The position numbers were made by a program, and so were the translations under genes. The notes below the pieces were generated by a model. That model saw nothing but the letters and a program-made list of their open reading frames with translations. It was not told the DNA's origin and made no database searches. Below are positions 9,096 to 18,771 of a stretch of 64,000 nucleotides of DNA, in pieces (position 1 is the stretch's first letter; every line of letters starts with the position of its first letter). Source of the DNA: Pseudomonadota bacterium. Its GTDB lineage: Bacteria > Pseudomonadota > Alphaproteobacteria > UBA2136 > JASBTF01. The stretch is from NCBI GenBank assembly GCA_030148545.1, contig JASBTF010000002.1, positions 299,218 through 363,217 on the forward strand, given 5' to 3'.

Positions 9096-9815
9096 ATGTC
9101 TAAAGCGCTAGATTTACCGGTATTCGAGTCAGTACAAAAAGGGCAGGCACGGCGTGTGCTTACCCGTGCTGATGTAGATGCAGCGGCAACAGAAGCTTTC
9201 CAAAAAGGCTTAGCGGAAGGTGAGGTGGCGGCACAACAAAAGGCCGACCACCGGCTACAGACCGAGCTCAAACCAGTTGTAGATCAAATTCAACAAGCTT
9301 TAAGCCAGCAACAAGCTTGGCAAGAGCAGTTCCAGCCAACAGTGCTTACTATGTTGAGTACGGCCATTCAACGTGTGGCAGAGCATGCCGCACAGCAATA
9401 TCCGGTAGAACTCATGGAAGGGCTGGTTAAAGCCTTGCTCCATGCTGCTGGCGAACAAACACGGTTAACTGTAAGCGTACATTCTCAAACCCGAGATGTA
9501 TTGATGCAGGTCGATCAAGAATTGTTTAATGGCTATAAAATTGAGTTAAAATCTGATGATAAATTACCATTAAGTGGCATACAGGCACAGTGGAAAAACG
9601 GCGGTGCAACAGCGGATCCGAGCATTTTACTGGCTGAGATTCAAACATTGCTAAGCCGTTCGGGTGCCAACCCAGACCAAGTGGCAGAGCTGAGCCAGCG
9701 CAGCGCCGAGGCAACACCCTCTACCACAGAAAATACGGAACAGCCCGCCGAAACATTGCCTGAACAAGAGGAAACAGCTAAGGTAGCCTTACAAGATGAG
9801 AAGGAAGCAGAATGA
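9096..9815 (+). CDS. fliH: Probable FliH-like flagellar export/assembly protein
   Basis: Position between fliG and fliN; coiled/charged FliH-like composition, weak sequence signature. Confidence 0.6.
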   Translation: MSKALDLPVFESVQKGQARRVLTRADVDAAATEAFQKGLAEGEVAAQQKADHRLQTELKPVVDQIQQALSQQQAWQEQFQPTVLTMLSTAIQRVAEHAAQQYPVELMEGLVKALLHAAGEQTRLTVSVHSQTRDVLMQVDQELFNGYKIELKSDDKLPLSGIQAQWKNGGATADPSILLAEIQTLLSRSGANPDQVAELSQRSAEATPSTTENTEQPAETLPEQEETAKVALQDEKEAE

Positions 9816-10132
9816 GCGACGAAAATAAGCCCGATTTGCCAGATTTAGAAGGCGCAGCAGCTGCTGCAGCCGGCGCCGAAGGCTCTGAAGCGGGCCTTGA
9901 AGCTGTATATGATATTCCCGTTACCGTTCGCGCTGTGTTGGGTACAGCAGAAATGCAAATTCACCAATTGCTTAAGCTAGGCCGTGGTGCCGTGGTTGAG
10001 CTAGATCGTAAGGTGGGTGATGCGGTAGATATTTACGTGAACGACCGTTTGGTTGCCCGTGGTGAAGTTGTAATTGTGGAAGATAAGCTCGGCGTAACCA
10101 TGACCGAGATTGTAAAAGCACAAGGAAAATAA
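9812..10132 (+). CDS. fliN: Flagellar motor switch protein FliN
   Basis: YDIPVTVRAVLGTAEMQIHQLLKLGRGAVVELDRKVGDAVDIYVNDRLVARGEVVIVEDKLGVTMTEIV; overlaps fliH by 4 nt. Confidence 0.96.
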   Translation: MSDENKPDLPDLEGAAAAAAGAEGSEAGLEAVYDIPVTVRAVLGTAEMQIHQLLKLGRGAVVELDRKVGDAVDIYVNDRLVARGEVVIVEDKLGVTMTEIVKAQGK

Positions 10133-10145
10133 GGACGCATAACGC

Positions 10146-10910
10146 ATGGATCTCGCCACCCTCATTGGTTTGTTGGTTGGTTTTGGTTTGGTGGCTATGG
10201 CCATCATCATGGGCGGTTCGTTCATGGCGTTTATCAACGTGCCTTCCATTCTTATTGTGGTGGCAGGTACCTTTGCTATTACCACGGTAGCCTTTAGCCT
10301 TAAGGAAGTAATTGGCGGCCAAGGGTTGATTCTTAAAACATTGCTCTTCAGCATGAAAGACCCAATTGACGAAGCTAAAATGTTGATTGAGTTGGCACAA
10401 AAAGCCCGTGCTAATGGGTTACTTTCCATTCAGGGTGATGTCGAAAAAATTGAAGATGAGTTCCTCAAAGTTGGTCTAACTCAGGTGGTAGATGGCGCTA
10501 ACCCCGAAGGTGTGGAAGACGTAATGTCGGCCGACATTGCTAACATGATGCAGCGCCACCAAAGCGGTGTTTCTATTTTCAAAAAATCAGCCGAGGTAGC
10601 ACCAGCAATGGGCCTTATTGGTACGCTGATTGGTTTGGTGCAAATGCTCGGTAATTTGGAAGACCCAAGCGCAATTGGTCCAGCTATGGCGGTGGCGTTG
10701 CTTACCACCATGTACGGCGCGATTATTGCTAACATGTTCTTTATGCCTATGGCCGGTAAGCTAGAGCGTAATAGCGCGGCTGAGGTTATGTTGCGTAAAA
10801 TTTACATGACTGCGGTACTTTCTATTGCGCGTCAGGAAAATCCACGCCAGCTAGAAATGCTCATCAACACGCAGCTGCCACCATCTGCCCGAATTTCAAT
10901 GTTCGATTAA
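10146..10910 (+). CDS. motA: Flagellar motor stator protein MotA
   Basis: Four-TM MotA/TolQ/ExbB family: PAMGLIGTLIGLVQMLGNLEDPSAIGPAMAVALLTTMYGAIIANMFFMPMAGKL. Confidence 0.95.
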   Translation: MDLATLIGLLVGFGLVAMAIIMGGSFMAFINVPSILIVVAGTFAITTVAFSLKEVIGGQGLILKTLLFSMKDPIDEAKMLIELAQKARANGLLSIQGDVEKIEDEFLKVGLTQVVDGANPEGVEDVMSADIANMMQRHQSGVSIFKKSAEVAPAMGLIGTLIGLVQMLGNLEDPSAIGPAMAVALLTTMYGAIIANMFFMPMAGKLERNSAAEVMLRKIYMTAVLSIARQENPRQLEMLINTQLPPSARISMFD

Positions 10911-10973
10911 CCCCGCTGATATGGCCTAGCCATAAAGCTTTCGCTATACACTTGGCGCTAAACGCGCTAAACG

Positions 10974-13199
10974 TTGCCTATGCCAAATAAAAAACCGCCA
11001 CGCCGTGCCCACAAAAGTTCAAAGCCAGAAAATGATCAAAAAACTGGTACAAAACTGAACAAAAAACCGGGTAAAAAGCCTGAACATAAGCAGGAAAAAT
11101 CTGCACGTAAAAAGCCACAAGGCAAAATGCTGAAAAGAAGAACGAGTCAGCATAACAAGGGTGAAAATCGGCACCAAAGTGGCACCAAACGGCATCGTAG
11201 CAGCACGGTTCAGCAGCACCAAATTCGCCCTGAAAGCACCGAGCTAGAACTCGAAATTGTCGGCCTCACAGAAGATGGTGAGCCGTTTGCCATTCCAACC
11301 AACCGAGATTTAGCCGGAGACTACCCACGCATTTTGGTGGACCCAGCAGTAACGGTTTCAGCAGGCGATGTGGTGTGGGCCGTCGTGGTGCCCGATGAGG
11401 CCAATAAGCCCAAACACGGTGGCGCGGTAACGCAATATATTGCGAGCGTGATTGACAAAAGCAGCCCTGAACGTGCCGATACCCATGGCCGCGATAGTTT
11501 TTTAGGTGTGGTGCATTATGAAGGGGCTCATCACTTTGTACGCGCGCTGAATCGCGAGCTTTCTGCCAGCCAGTTTATGTTACCTAAAGGCGATGAAACG
11601 CCAGAGGATAGCGTAGTACGTGTAACCGCAGGCAAGCGCCCTGCTAAAGGGGCAACACCAGTAGCGCTGCAGGAAGTTTTAGGGGCAACGTTAGCAGGCC
11701 ATGAAAGCTTAATTGCAATTGATAACCACAAAATTCCGCACGAGTTTAGCGCTGAAATGATGGCCGAGGCCAAGGCACTACCTGCGTTTAAATGGAACGC
11801 TAAGGAAGGTCGCGAAGATCTGCGCAAAGTGCCAATTGTAACCATTGATGGTGCTGACAGCCGCGACTTTGATGACGCCGTATGGGCAGAAGAATGGGCC
11901 GATGCCCCAGGTGATGCGCATGGTCACCACATTGTTGTGGCCATTGCCGATGTAGCACATTACGTGCAACCGCACAGTGTGCTGGATAAGGAAGGCTTTC
12001 TGCGCGGTAACAGCACTTACTTCCCCGACCGGGTGGTACCCATGCTGCCCGAGCGCTTGAGCAACGATTTGTGCAGCCTAGTACCCAAGCAGGATCGCCC
12101 CGTATTGGCGGTACATTTGTACATTGATAGCAAGGGAACGTTGCGTAAGTTTAAGTTTGTGCGTGCGGTTATCCACTCCCATGCACGGCTTACCTATACC
12201 CAGGTGCAGCAAGCCCTAAATGGCGCACCGGATGACACCACAAGTGCGCTGATGCAAAGCACATTGCAGCCACTTTATGCGGCCTACCAAACTTTGATTG
12301 AGGCACGCAAAGCGCGTGGCGCCTTCGACCTCGACCTGCCAGAGCCATACATTGTGGCAGATGATGATGGCACCATCCACGCGCTGGAATCTCGCGAGCG
12401 GCTAGATAGCCACCGTTTGATTGAAGAAATTATGATTTTGGCCAATGTAGCAGCAGCACGCGCGCTGGGCGAAAAGGGCCGTGGTACGCTGTATCGCATT
12501 CATCCCGAGCCAAGCGATACCAAGCTAGAAACGCTGAATAGTGTTTTAAAAACGCATAATATTAAGTTCACCAATAGTGGTCCAACGGGGCAGGATTACC
12601 AAAAGTTGGTGAACAAACTGCACGGGCATGATGCCGCGCCAATTTTGCTAAAAAGCGTTCTGCAAAGCCAAATGCAGGCCAAATACGACCCCGATAATAT
12701 TGGTCACTTTGGCCTTAACTTGAGCCACTACAGCCATTTTACATCGCCAATTCGTCGGTTTAGCGACCTAATTGTTCACCGCGCGTTGATTAAGCACCTT
12801 AAACTTGCGGGTGAGGGGGGCTTGCCGCCAGAAGATAGCAAACTACAAGGCACAGCTGACCACTTGAACGTCACCGAGCGCCGCTCGCAACTGGCCGAGT
12901 GGGAAGCCCGCGACCGCATGATGGCACGCTTCCGTGAAAGCGAAGTTGGAGACGAGTTTGAGGCCACGGTCATTTCCGTACAGTCGTTTGGGGTATTTGT
13001 AGTATTGGCCGATGGTATGACCGAAGGATTATTGCCGATGCGCCAACTGGGGAACGACTATTACCGCTACGATGAAAAATCCAAAAAGCTGATTGGTCGC
13101 CGTACGCGCAAAATCTTCCAAGTGGGTACCAAGCTGAAGGTTAAGCTGACCGAGGCCGACCCAATTGCGGCACGACTCACATTTGGGTTGGTTAGCTAA
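10974..13199 (+). CDS. rnr: Ribonuclease R-like exoribonuclease with Lys-rich N-terminal extension
   Basis: RNB domain VTIDGADSRDFDDAVWAE, HYVQPHSVLDKEGFLRGNSTYFPDRVVPMLPERLSNDLCSL, HFTSPIRRFSDLIVHRAL; C-terminal S1 domain. Confidence 0.94.
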   Translation: MPMPNKKPPRRAHKSSKPENDQKTGTKLNKKPGKKPEHKQEKSARKKPQGKMLKRRTSQHNKGENRHQSGTKRHRSSTVQQHQIRPESTELELEIVGLTEDGEPFAIPTNRDLAGDYPRILVDPAVTVSAGDVVWAVVVPDEANKPKHGGAVTQYIASVIDKSSPERADTHGRDSFLGVVHYEGAHHFVRALNRELSASQFMLPKGDETPEDSVVRVTAGKRPAKGATPVALQEVLGATLAGHESLIAIDNHKIPHEFSAEMMAEAKALPAFKWNAKEGREDLRKVPIVTIDGADSRDFDDAVWAEEWADAPGDAHGHHIVVAIADVAHYVQPHSVLDKEGFLRGNSTYFPDRVVPMLPERLSNDLCSLVPKQDRPVLAVHLYIDSKGTLRKFKFVRAVIHSHARLTYTQVQQALNGAPDDTTSALMQSTLQPLYAAYQTLIEARKARGAFDLDLPEPYIVADDDGTIHALESRERLDSHRLIEEIMILANVAAARALGEKGRGTLYRIHPEPSDTKLETLNSVLKTHNIKFTNSGPTGQDYQKLVNKLHGHDAAPILLKSVLQSQMQAKYDPDNIGHFGLNLSHYSHFTSPIRRFSDLIVHRALIKHLKLAGEGGLPPEDSKLQGTADHLNVTERRSQLAEWEARDRMMARFRESEVGDEFEATVISVQSFGVFVVLADGMTEGLLPMRQLGNDYYRYDEKSKKLIGRRTRKIFQVGTKLKVKLTEADPIAARLTFGLVS

Positions 13200-13271
13200 G
13201 TATTGAGCACGTAAGCTTTTTGGTATAAAAGGCCGTTACGTATCTACATACTTTTTAGAGGAGGACAGTTT

Positions 13272-13736
13272 ATGTCCGACGAACCTAAACGGCGGAAAAG
13301 GTTTTCGCTGATACCAGATCAACCTGTTGGTCAATCAGAACAACCGGCTTCTATGAAGCCAAAGTTGAATATTTCTCTGTTTCCTGATGGATCAGTTGTT
13401 CTACCAGACTGTGACCAGCTTAAGGCTGATATTCATGCTGGTGGGCAGCAATTTTTTCTGCAGCAGGTGCAGAGTAATTTGCGCACTGCCCAAGATGAGC
13501 AACAAAACCCTAAATTACGTGTAGATCATGCACAGCAGGTAATATTCTATCTCCAAGATGGGTTAGTATCTTTCGATGATTTGGGGGTCACCAAAGATGA
13601 GTTTGATGCGCAGTATCTTGAGCTGTTGTCAGCAGTGGCAAAGCATTATGCAAAAAGTCACCCTGCTTATACCAAGAATTATCAAGAGCAGGCCGATAAA
13701 TTCAGGGAAAAAGGCGGTGTGCAAATTCCCGCATAA
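13272..13736 (+). CDS. Hypothetical protein
   Basis: 154 aa ORF with RBS-like GAGGAGG upstream (GAGGAGGACAGTTTATG); no family recognised. Confidence 0.65.
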   Translation: MSDEPKRRKRFSLIPDQPVGQSEQPASMKPKLNISLFPDGSVVLPDCDQLKADIHAGGQQFFLQQVQSNLRTAQDEQQNPKLRVDHAQQVIFYLQDGLVSFDDLGVTKDEFDAQYLELLSAVAKHYAKSHPAYTKNYQEQADKFREKGGVQIPA

Positions 13737-13742
13737 ATGGCC

Positions 13743-13771
13743 AAGGTCAGCAACACATGTTGCTGGCCTTT
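13743..13771. terminator. Hairpin/terminator downstream of hypothetical ORF
   Basis: AAGGTCAGCAACA-CA-TGTTGCTGGCCTT. Confidence 0.6.
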
Positions 13772-13921
13772 CAGCTTTTGTGGGGGGACATAACTGTGGT
13801 ATTTCTACAAACCTGCAAAATCAAATGTATTCAAGTTCCAGCTTAGGATTTTGATACGCGTTTGTTGGCAGTTATGGTAGAACTGTAGGCCTGTAGTATG
13901 AACAGAGTTAAAGTTAGGTAA

Positions 13922-14968
13922 ATGGCGGATAAAACTGAAGAAGAGTTGTTGCAGGAATGGCAGGACATGGAAGCCAGTGCCGGCCAAGATGACGGCCCTT
14001 CCACCGGTCAACCTGAACGTATTCTCGACCAAAATGAAATTGATTCCCTGCTAGGGACTGATGATGATGATGAGCGCACAGGCGTGCGTATTTTGGTGGA
14101 TTCCAACATTGTTAACTACGAAAAACTGCCGATGTTGGAGGTGGTTTTTGATAAATTTGAACGTTTTCTTTCTACCTCATTACGTCACTTCACTGCGGAT
14201 AACGTAGAAGTAACGCTGATTAACATGACCTCGGTTCGCTTTGGTGATTACTTGAATAACGTGGCATTGCCAGCGGGTATTCAGGTGGTGAAAGCTGAAG
14301 GGCTAGATGACTATGTACTACTGGTGTACCAAAGCCAGCTGATTTACTCAGTGGTGGATATTCTGTTGGGTGGTCGTAAATCTCGCCCGTCTCGGGTTGG
14401 TGACCGTAGCTTTACCACCATTGAACGCAGCATTTTGGATAATATGACCGAGGTGGTACTAAACGACCTGACCGAAGCGTTTTCTAGTGTGTCTCCAGTA
14501 GCGTTTAAAGCCGAGCGTATGGAGGTAAACCCACGCTTTGCCATGATTACGCGTGAGAATAACGCCGCCATTTTGGTAACAATTCGTATTAACTTGGAAG
14601 AGCGGGAAGGTACGCTACAGTTCTGCCTACCTTATGCCACTTTGGAGCCTGTGCGTGACCAATTGCTACAGCAATTTGTTGGGGAAAAACTTGGCCAAGA
14701 CAACATTTGGGAAAACCACTTAGCGCAAGAGCTGTTTAGCACCGGGGTGAAAATGCAAGCCGTGCTAGATGAGTTTCCGATTTCTTTGAGCGATGTTATG
14801 AAGTGGAAAATTGGCGATACGCTACCACTTTCTACAAAATCTGATTCTATTATTGAGCTTGCCTTGGGTGGCCACAGCAAGTTACGCGGTACCATGGGCC
14901 GGGTGATGGACCAAAAAGCAATTATGGTGCAAGAAAACGTGAACGACGTGAATAACGAGGAGTCTTAA
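13922..14968 (+). CDS. fliM: Flagellar motor switch protein FliM
   Basis: ILDQNEIDSLLG (CheY-P-binding EIDALL-like motif), LPMLEVVFDKFERFLSTSLRHFTADNVEV..., FliN-like C-terminus. Confidence 0.96.
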   Translation: MADKTEEELLQEWQDMEASAGQDDGPSTGQPERILDQNEIDSLLGTDDDDERTGVRILVDSNIVNYEKLPMLEVVFDKFERFLSTSLRHFTADNVEVTLINMTSVRFGDYLNNVALPAGIQVVKAEGLDDYVLLVYQSQLIYSVVDILLGGRKSRPSRVGDRSFTTIERSILDNMTEVVLNDLTEAFSSVSPVAFKAERMEVNPRFAMITRENNAAILVTIRINLEEREGTLQFCLPYATLEPVRDQLLQQFVGEKLGQDNIWENHLAQELFSTGVKMQAVLDEFPISLSDVMKWKIGDTLPLSTKSDSIIELALGGHSKLRGTMGRVMDQKAIMVQENVNDVNNEES

Positions 14969-14969
14969 C

Positions 14970-15530
14970 ATGGCATTAGCAGCAGCAATGGATGCACTTT
15001 TAATTGCGACACTCGGCGTGGTGATGGTGATGCTGGTGTGGTTACACCTGCGTTTACAAAACCTGCAAAAAACAGGCGAGCGCTTGCCTCAGCTTTCTAG
15101 TAAATTTGCCCAGCAGCTACTGGATGTACGCCGTGCTTTAGGAGAGGTACAAGCCGTAGCGAGTGATAAAAATATTGCGCGCCAGCTCTCGGAGGCGAGC
15201 AAAACAGCACAGGAACTGAAATTCATGCTCGACCGTGCAGAGAACACCATTCAGCGTTTAGAGCGTGCGTATTCGCGCCCTGTAGCGCCAAGTGGCACTG
15301 CCGATGCAAATGGCGGCCATGTGGAGCAGCAAAGTGCCGATATAATTGATATGCAGCGCCCAGCTAAAGAGCAGCCAGAACAAGTTTTGGCCACACGTAT
15401 GCCAGCACCAGCATCGGCCGCGGCCAGTTATGCCGCAGGTAGCCAGCAAAGCGAAGTACGCCGTGCGCCGGTACAGTCGGCCGCTGAGCAAGCGCTACGC
15501 AAAGCATTACACACCCGTTTGGAGAACTAA
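14970..15530 (+). CDS. DUF6468-like membrane protein of flagellar operon
   Basis: One N-terminal TM and coiled region; directly follows fliM (2 nt apart). Confidence 0.6.
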   Translation: MALAAAMDALLIATLGVVMVMLVWLHLRLQNLQKTGERLPQLSSKFAQQLLDVRRALGEVQAVASDKNIARQLSEASKTAQELKFMLDRAENTIQRLERAYSRPVAPSGTADANGGHVEQQSADIIDMQRPAKEQPEQVLATRMPAPASAAASYAAGSQQSEVRRAPVQSAAEQALRKALHTRLEN

Positions 15531-15533
15531 TAG

Positions 15534-16070
15534 GTGCTGCGTTTATTTGCCCTACTGATGTTGGCGAGTGCCATGCCGGCCCTTGCGCAGGAGGATCAAG
15601 CCCCGCAGGAGGTAGATGTACCGGTAGATATTTCGCCATTGGTGGACCCTGAACGTGAGTATTCACCAGCGGAAATGCGCCTGCTACAGGAGCTAGAAAA
15701 ACGCCGCATTGAACTTGACCGTCGTTCTCAAGCGTTGGATTTGCGTGAGCGTTTGGTGAGCTTGGCGGAGATTCGTGTGGTAGAGCAAAGTGGCCGCTTA
15801 ACAGTGCTGAAAGGTGAGTTAGAACAACTACTTGCCAACCTTTCCAAAAAGGAAGACCAAGAGCTAGAACAACTAGCGCGTATTTATAGCGCCATGAAGC
15901 CAGCATCCGCTGCAGAGGTGTTAAATGGGCTGGATAACACCATTGTTTACGACATTTTTGTACGGATGAAGCAGGCCACAACGGCTAAAATTATTGAGAA
16001 AATGAACCCTTCTAAAGCGCGTATTATTACTCAAATGCTCGCCGAAAAGCAGAAACTGCCTGAGTTTTAA
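15534..16070 (+). CDS. MotE-like (MgtE N-terminal-like) flagellar protein, GTG start
   Basis: Signal peptide, coiled coil, then LARIYSAMKPASAAEVLNGLDNTIVYDIFVRMKQATTAKIIEKMNPSKARIITQML. Confidence 0.75.
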   Translation: MLRLFALLMLASAMPALAQEDQAPQEVDVPVDISPLVDPEREYSPAEMRLLQELEKRRIELDRRSQALDLRERLVSLAEIRVVEQSGRLTVLKGELEQLLANLSKKEDQELEQLARIYSAMKPASAAEVLNGLDNTIVYDIFVRMKQATTAKIIEKMNPSKARIITQMLAEKQKLPEF

Positions 16071-16110
16071 GCTTTATAGCTATTAGCAAAATTGGTGCTG
16101 TGGCCTGTTA

Positions 16111-16194
16111 CCTCGTCATTGCGAGGCCGTAGGCCGTGGCAATCTTGAGGTGAGAGATGTGCTATGGATTGCTTCGTTCCTCGCAATGACGAGG
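16111..16194. repeat. 84-bp inverted-repeat element (CGTCATTGCGAGG type)
   Basis: Perfect 16-bp arms CCTCGTCATTGCGAGG (16111-16126) / CCTCGCAATGACGAGG (16179-16194). Confidence 0.9.
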
Positions 16195-16206
16195 TTTTAG
16201 GTTAAG

Positions 16207-16238
16207 TAGCAAGGGGCGGCTTTGCCAGCACCGAAGCT
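16207..16238 (+). repeat. Three-hairpin dispersed element, partial copy F (right hairpin only)
   Basis: AGCAAGGGGCGGCTTTGCCAGCACCGAAGCTATATT vs copy D AGCAAGCGGCGGCTTTGCCGACCGCGCCGCTATTT. Confidence 0.65.
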
Positions 16239-16241
16239 ATA

Positions 16242-16652
16242 TTAACGAGTGGCAGCTATTTCATCGAGTTCATTTTGCTGCTTTTTGTTGAGCGCTCGGG
16301 CGGCCTCAGTGCGTTTTTGCTCTAGTAAAATTTCATAGCGTTTTTGTTCGGCAAAATGTTCGCGCAATTGGTTACGGGCTAGTGTGAGTTGCTCTGCTAG
16401 CAAACCCAACCCTTTTTGCATTTGTTGAATCTCATCACGCACGCGGTCGCTGTAATTACCAGCTTGCTGCAACATATTCAGGTCATCGTGTGCTGCTGCT
16501 TCTTGCACAACTTTCATCAGCTGTTCGCGCGCGGTGCGTTGGTCATTTTCTAGTGCTTGTTGGGCCGCCATCAACTTAGCAATATCCTGCTGTTTTTGCT
16601 CTACTTTATGTGTAGAGAGCTTTAGGAGCTGTTCAAGCGTTTTGGTGGCCAT
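16242..16652 (-). CDS. fliJ: FliJ-like flagellar export chaperone
   Basis: Short coiled-coil protein immediately downstream of fliI. Confidence 0.65.
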   Translation of the reverse strand: MATKTLEQLLKLSTHKVEQKQQDIAKLMAAQQALENDQRTAREQLMKVVQEAAAHDDLNMLQQAGNYSDRVRDEIQQMQKGLGLLAEQLTLARNQLREHFAEQKRYEILLEQKRTEAARALNKKQQNELDEIAATR

Positions 16653-18013
16653 TAGCCTTCATCAGCTATGGTTGTGTGTGGCGCGGGGGCAGGCTGTGCA
16701 AGCACCGCATCTAGCTGGCCAAAACCATCTGTAATGGTGCTATTTTCTTCTGGTGCTTGGCGCAAAAATGGGTCGAGCAAGTCTTGGTAATGAATCGCTG
16801 CATCCACGCTAGGGTCGCTACCACGAGCATAAGCGCCTAGACGAATCAGCTCAGCCATATCGTTAAATGTGGCCATGTGTTGGCGGGCAGTGTTCACCAG
16901 TACATTTTCTTGCTCAGAGTTACACTGTGGTACCATCCGCGATACGGATTTAAGCACATCAATTGCTGGAAAATGGCCACGCTCAGCTAGGGCACGGGTA
17001 AGAATAATGTGACCATCCACAATACCGCGCACGGCATCGGCTACGGGCTCATCCATATCGCCACCTTCTACCAGCACGGTAAATACAGCGGTAATGGTAC
17101 CTTGTTGCGCGGTGCCTGGGCCAGCACGTTCCAGCAGGCGCGGCAGCTCAGAGAAAACAGATGGGGTATAACCACGGGTGGTTGGTGGCTCACCAGCGCT
17201 AAGGCCAATTTCCCGCTGTGCCATGGCAAAACGAGTGACACTATCCATGAGTAGCAGCACATTTTTACCTTGGTTACGGAAATATTCCGCCGTGGCCATA
17301 GTGGTATAAGCGGCTTGGCGTCGTAGTAGAGCTGGTTGGTCACCAGTGGCTACAACTACAACCGATTTTTGTAGTCCCTCTGGGCCAAGTTGTTCATCAA
17401 TAAATTCACGTACTTCACGGCCACGTTCACCAATAAGGCCAATCACAATGACATCGGCGGTGGTGAACTTGGCCATCATTGCCAGCAGTACAGATTTACC
17501 AACACCAGAACCAGAGAAAATACCCATTCGCTGCCCTAAACATAGGGGGACAAAAGTATTTACAGTGCGCACACCCACATCTAGCTTTGCTCCAACCGCG
17601 GCGCGGGTGCTTGCTTCGGGCGGTGGTGCTTTTAGGGGGACTTCTGCTAAGGGTTCTTGTATGGGGCCGCCATTATCAAGCGGGTTGCCTAAGCCATCTA
17701 CCACGCGGCCTAGTAAATGTGGTCCTACCAATGTGGTGGCATGGTGGCTGAGTGGATAAACTTTACAGCCCGGGCCAATACCTTCTAGTGGAGCAAAAGC
17801 CATGAGCACTGCTGCATCACCATCAAAGCCAACAACTTCGGCCGGTACTTGGTTTTCATGACGATCTATAATGAGGCAGCGGCTGCCTAGTGCTGCATCT
17901 TCTAGCCCTCCAGCCTTAATACTAAGGCCATGAATACCCAGTACTTTACCAAAAGTACGCACACTTGGTACGCTGCTAATGGACCAGTTTAAGTTGGTAA
18001 AAACATCGGACAT
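16652..18013 (-). CDS. fliI: Flagellum-specific ATP synthase FliI
   Basis: Walker A FSGSGVGKSVLL; GLIGERGREVREF; LLLMDSVTRFAMAQREIGL. Confidence 0.97.
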   Translation of the reverse strand: MSDVFTNLNWSISSVPSVRTFGKVLGIHGLSIKAGGLEDAALGSRCLIIDRHENQVPAEVVGFDGDAAVLMAFAPLEGIGPGCKVYPLSHHATTLVGPHLLGRVVDGLGNPLDNGGPIQEPLAEVPLKAPPPEASTRAAVGAKLDVGVRTVNTFVPLCLGQRMGIFSGSGVGKSVLLAMMAKFTTADVIVIGLIGERGREVREFIDEQLGPEGLQKSVVVVATGDQPALLRRQAAYTTMATAEYFRNQGKNVLLLMDSVTRFAMAQREIGLSAGEPPTTRGYTPSVFSELPRLLERAGPGTAQQGTITAVFTVLVEGGDMDEPVADAVRGIVDGHIILTRALAERGHFPAIDVLKSVSRMVPQCNSEQENVLVNTARQHMATFNDMAELIRLGAYARGSDPSVDAAIHYQDLLDPFLRQAPEENSTITDGFGQLDAVLAQPAPAPHTTIADEG

Positions 18014-18128
18014 GTAAGCATTCTAACGCACATAGAGCATGTTAGCCTATAGCTTTATTGCTGCACTGGTGGGCAGTGTGTGCTCTAAGTTATTGCCAAA
18101 GCAGTTTTGTGCGCCTAGAATACCGACT

Positions 18129-18629
18129 ATGAACAATATGCCTGCACAACAAGAACAAGAAACAACTGCAGAAAGTGGCGTAATCCTCCAGCTGGTAACT
18201 TTCCAGCTCATGGGTGAGGTTTTTGGCCTACCAATTCTGAGTGTTCGTGAAATTATTCGCCTGACTGACATTACACCGGTGCCACAAGCACCACCATTCC
18301 TTGAGGGTGTGATTAACCTCCGTGGTCAAATTTTGCCTGTGGTAGATTTACGTAAGCGTTTTGGCCTATCTGGAAACGAGCATACATCCGATACCCGCGT
18401 GGTGATTGCTGAGGTAGGCAAACATTCTATTGGTCTGGTTGTAGATAGCGTAAGCCAAGTAAGCCGTGTACCTGAAAGCACAGTAGCACCGCCACCACCA
18501 TTGGTAGCTGGTGGTATTGGCGCGGAATACATTAAAGGTATCGCGCACCATAATGACCAAATGTTGATTTTGGTTGATCTAGACCGTGTGTTTAATCAGA
18601 ACGAGCTTGAATCTTTGAGTTCGATGTAA
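18129..18629 (+). CDS. cheW: Chemotaxis protein CheW (start trimmed from ORF 18039)
   Basis: LVTFQLMGEVFGLPILSVREIIRLTDITPVPQAPPFLEGVINLRGQILPVVDLRKRFG. Confidence 0.94.
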   Translation: MNNMPAQQEQETTAESGVILQLVTFQLMGEVFGLPILSVREIIRLTDITPVPQAPPFLEGVINLRGQILPVVDLRKRFGLSGNEHTSDTRVVIAEVGKHSIGLVVDSVSQVSRVPESTVAPPPPLVAGGIGAEYIKGIAHHNDQMLILVDLDRVFNQNELESLSSM

Positions 18630-18631
18630 TT

Positions 18632-18676
18632 TTCAAAAAAATGGGCATCAATTGCAGTTGATGCCCATTTTTTTGT
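18632..18676 (+). terminator. Terminator after cheW
   Basis: AAAAAAATGGGCATCAA-TTGCAG-TTGATGCCCATTTTTTT. Confidence 0.9.
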
Positions 18677-18724
18677 GCCTGTGTATCCGCATATAGGGTT
18701 TTTTGGGATTGCTATCTTTAGCGC

Positions 18725-18757
18725 AACAAAAAAAGCGCCGTGGCGCTTTTTTTTGTA
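18725..18757 (-). terminator. Terminator of rpmE
   Basis: AAAAAAAGCGCC-GTGGCGCTTTTTTTT. Confidence 0.8.
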
Positions 18758-18771
18758 AAATATAGTCGAAA

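Noticed and set aside
15364-15981. 205-aa minus-strand ORF across the fliM-downstream genes
   Set aside because: Spans two real coding genes on the other strand; composition is not protein-like.
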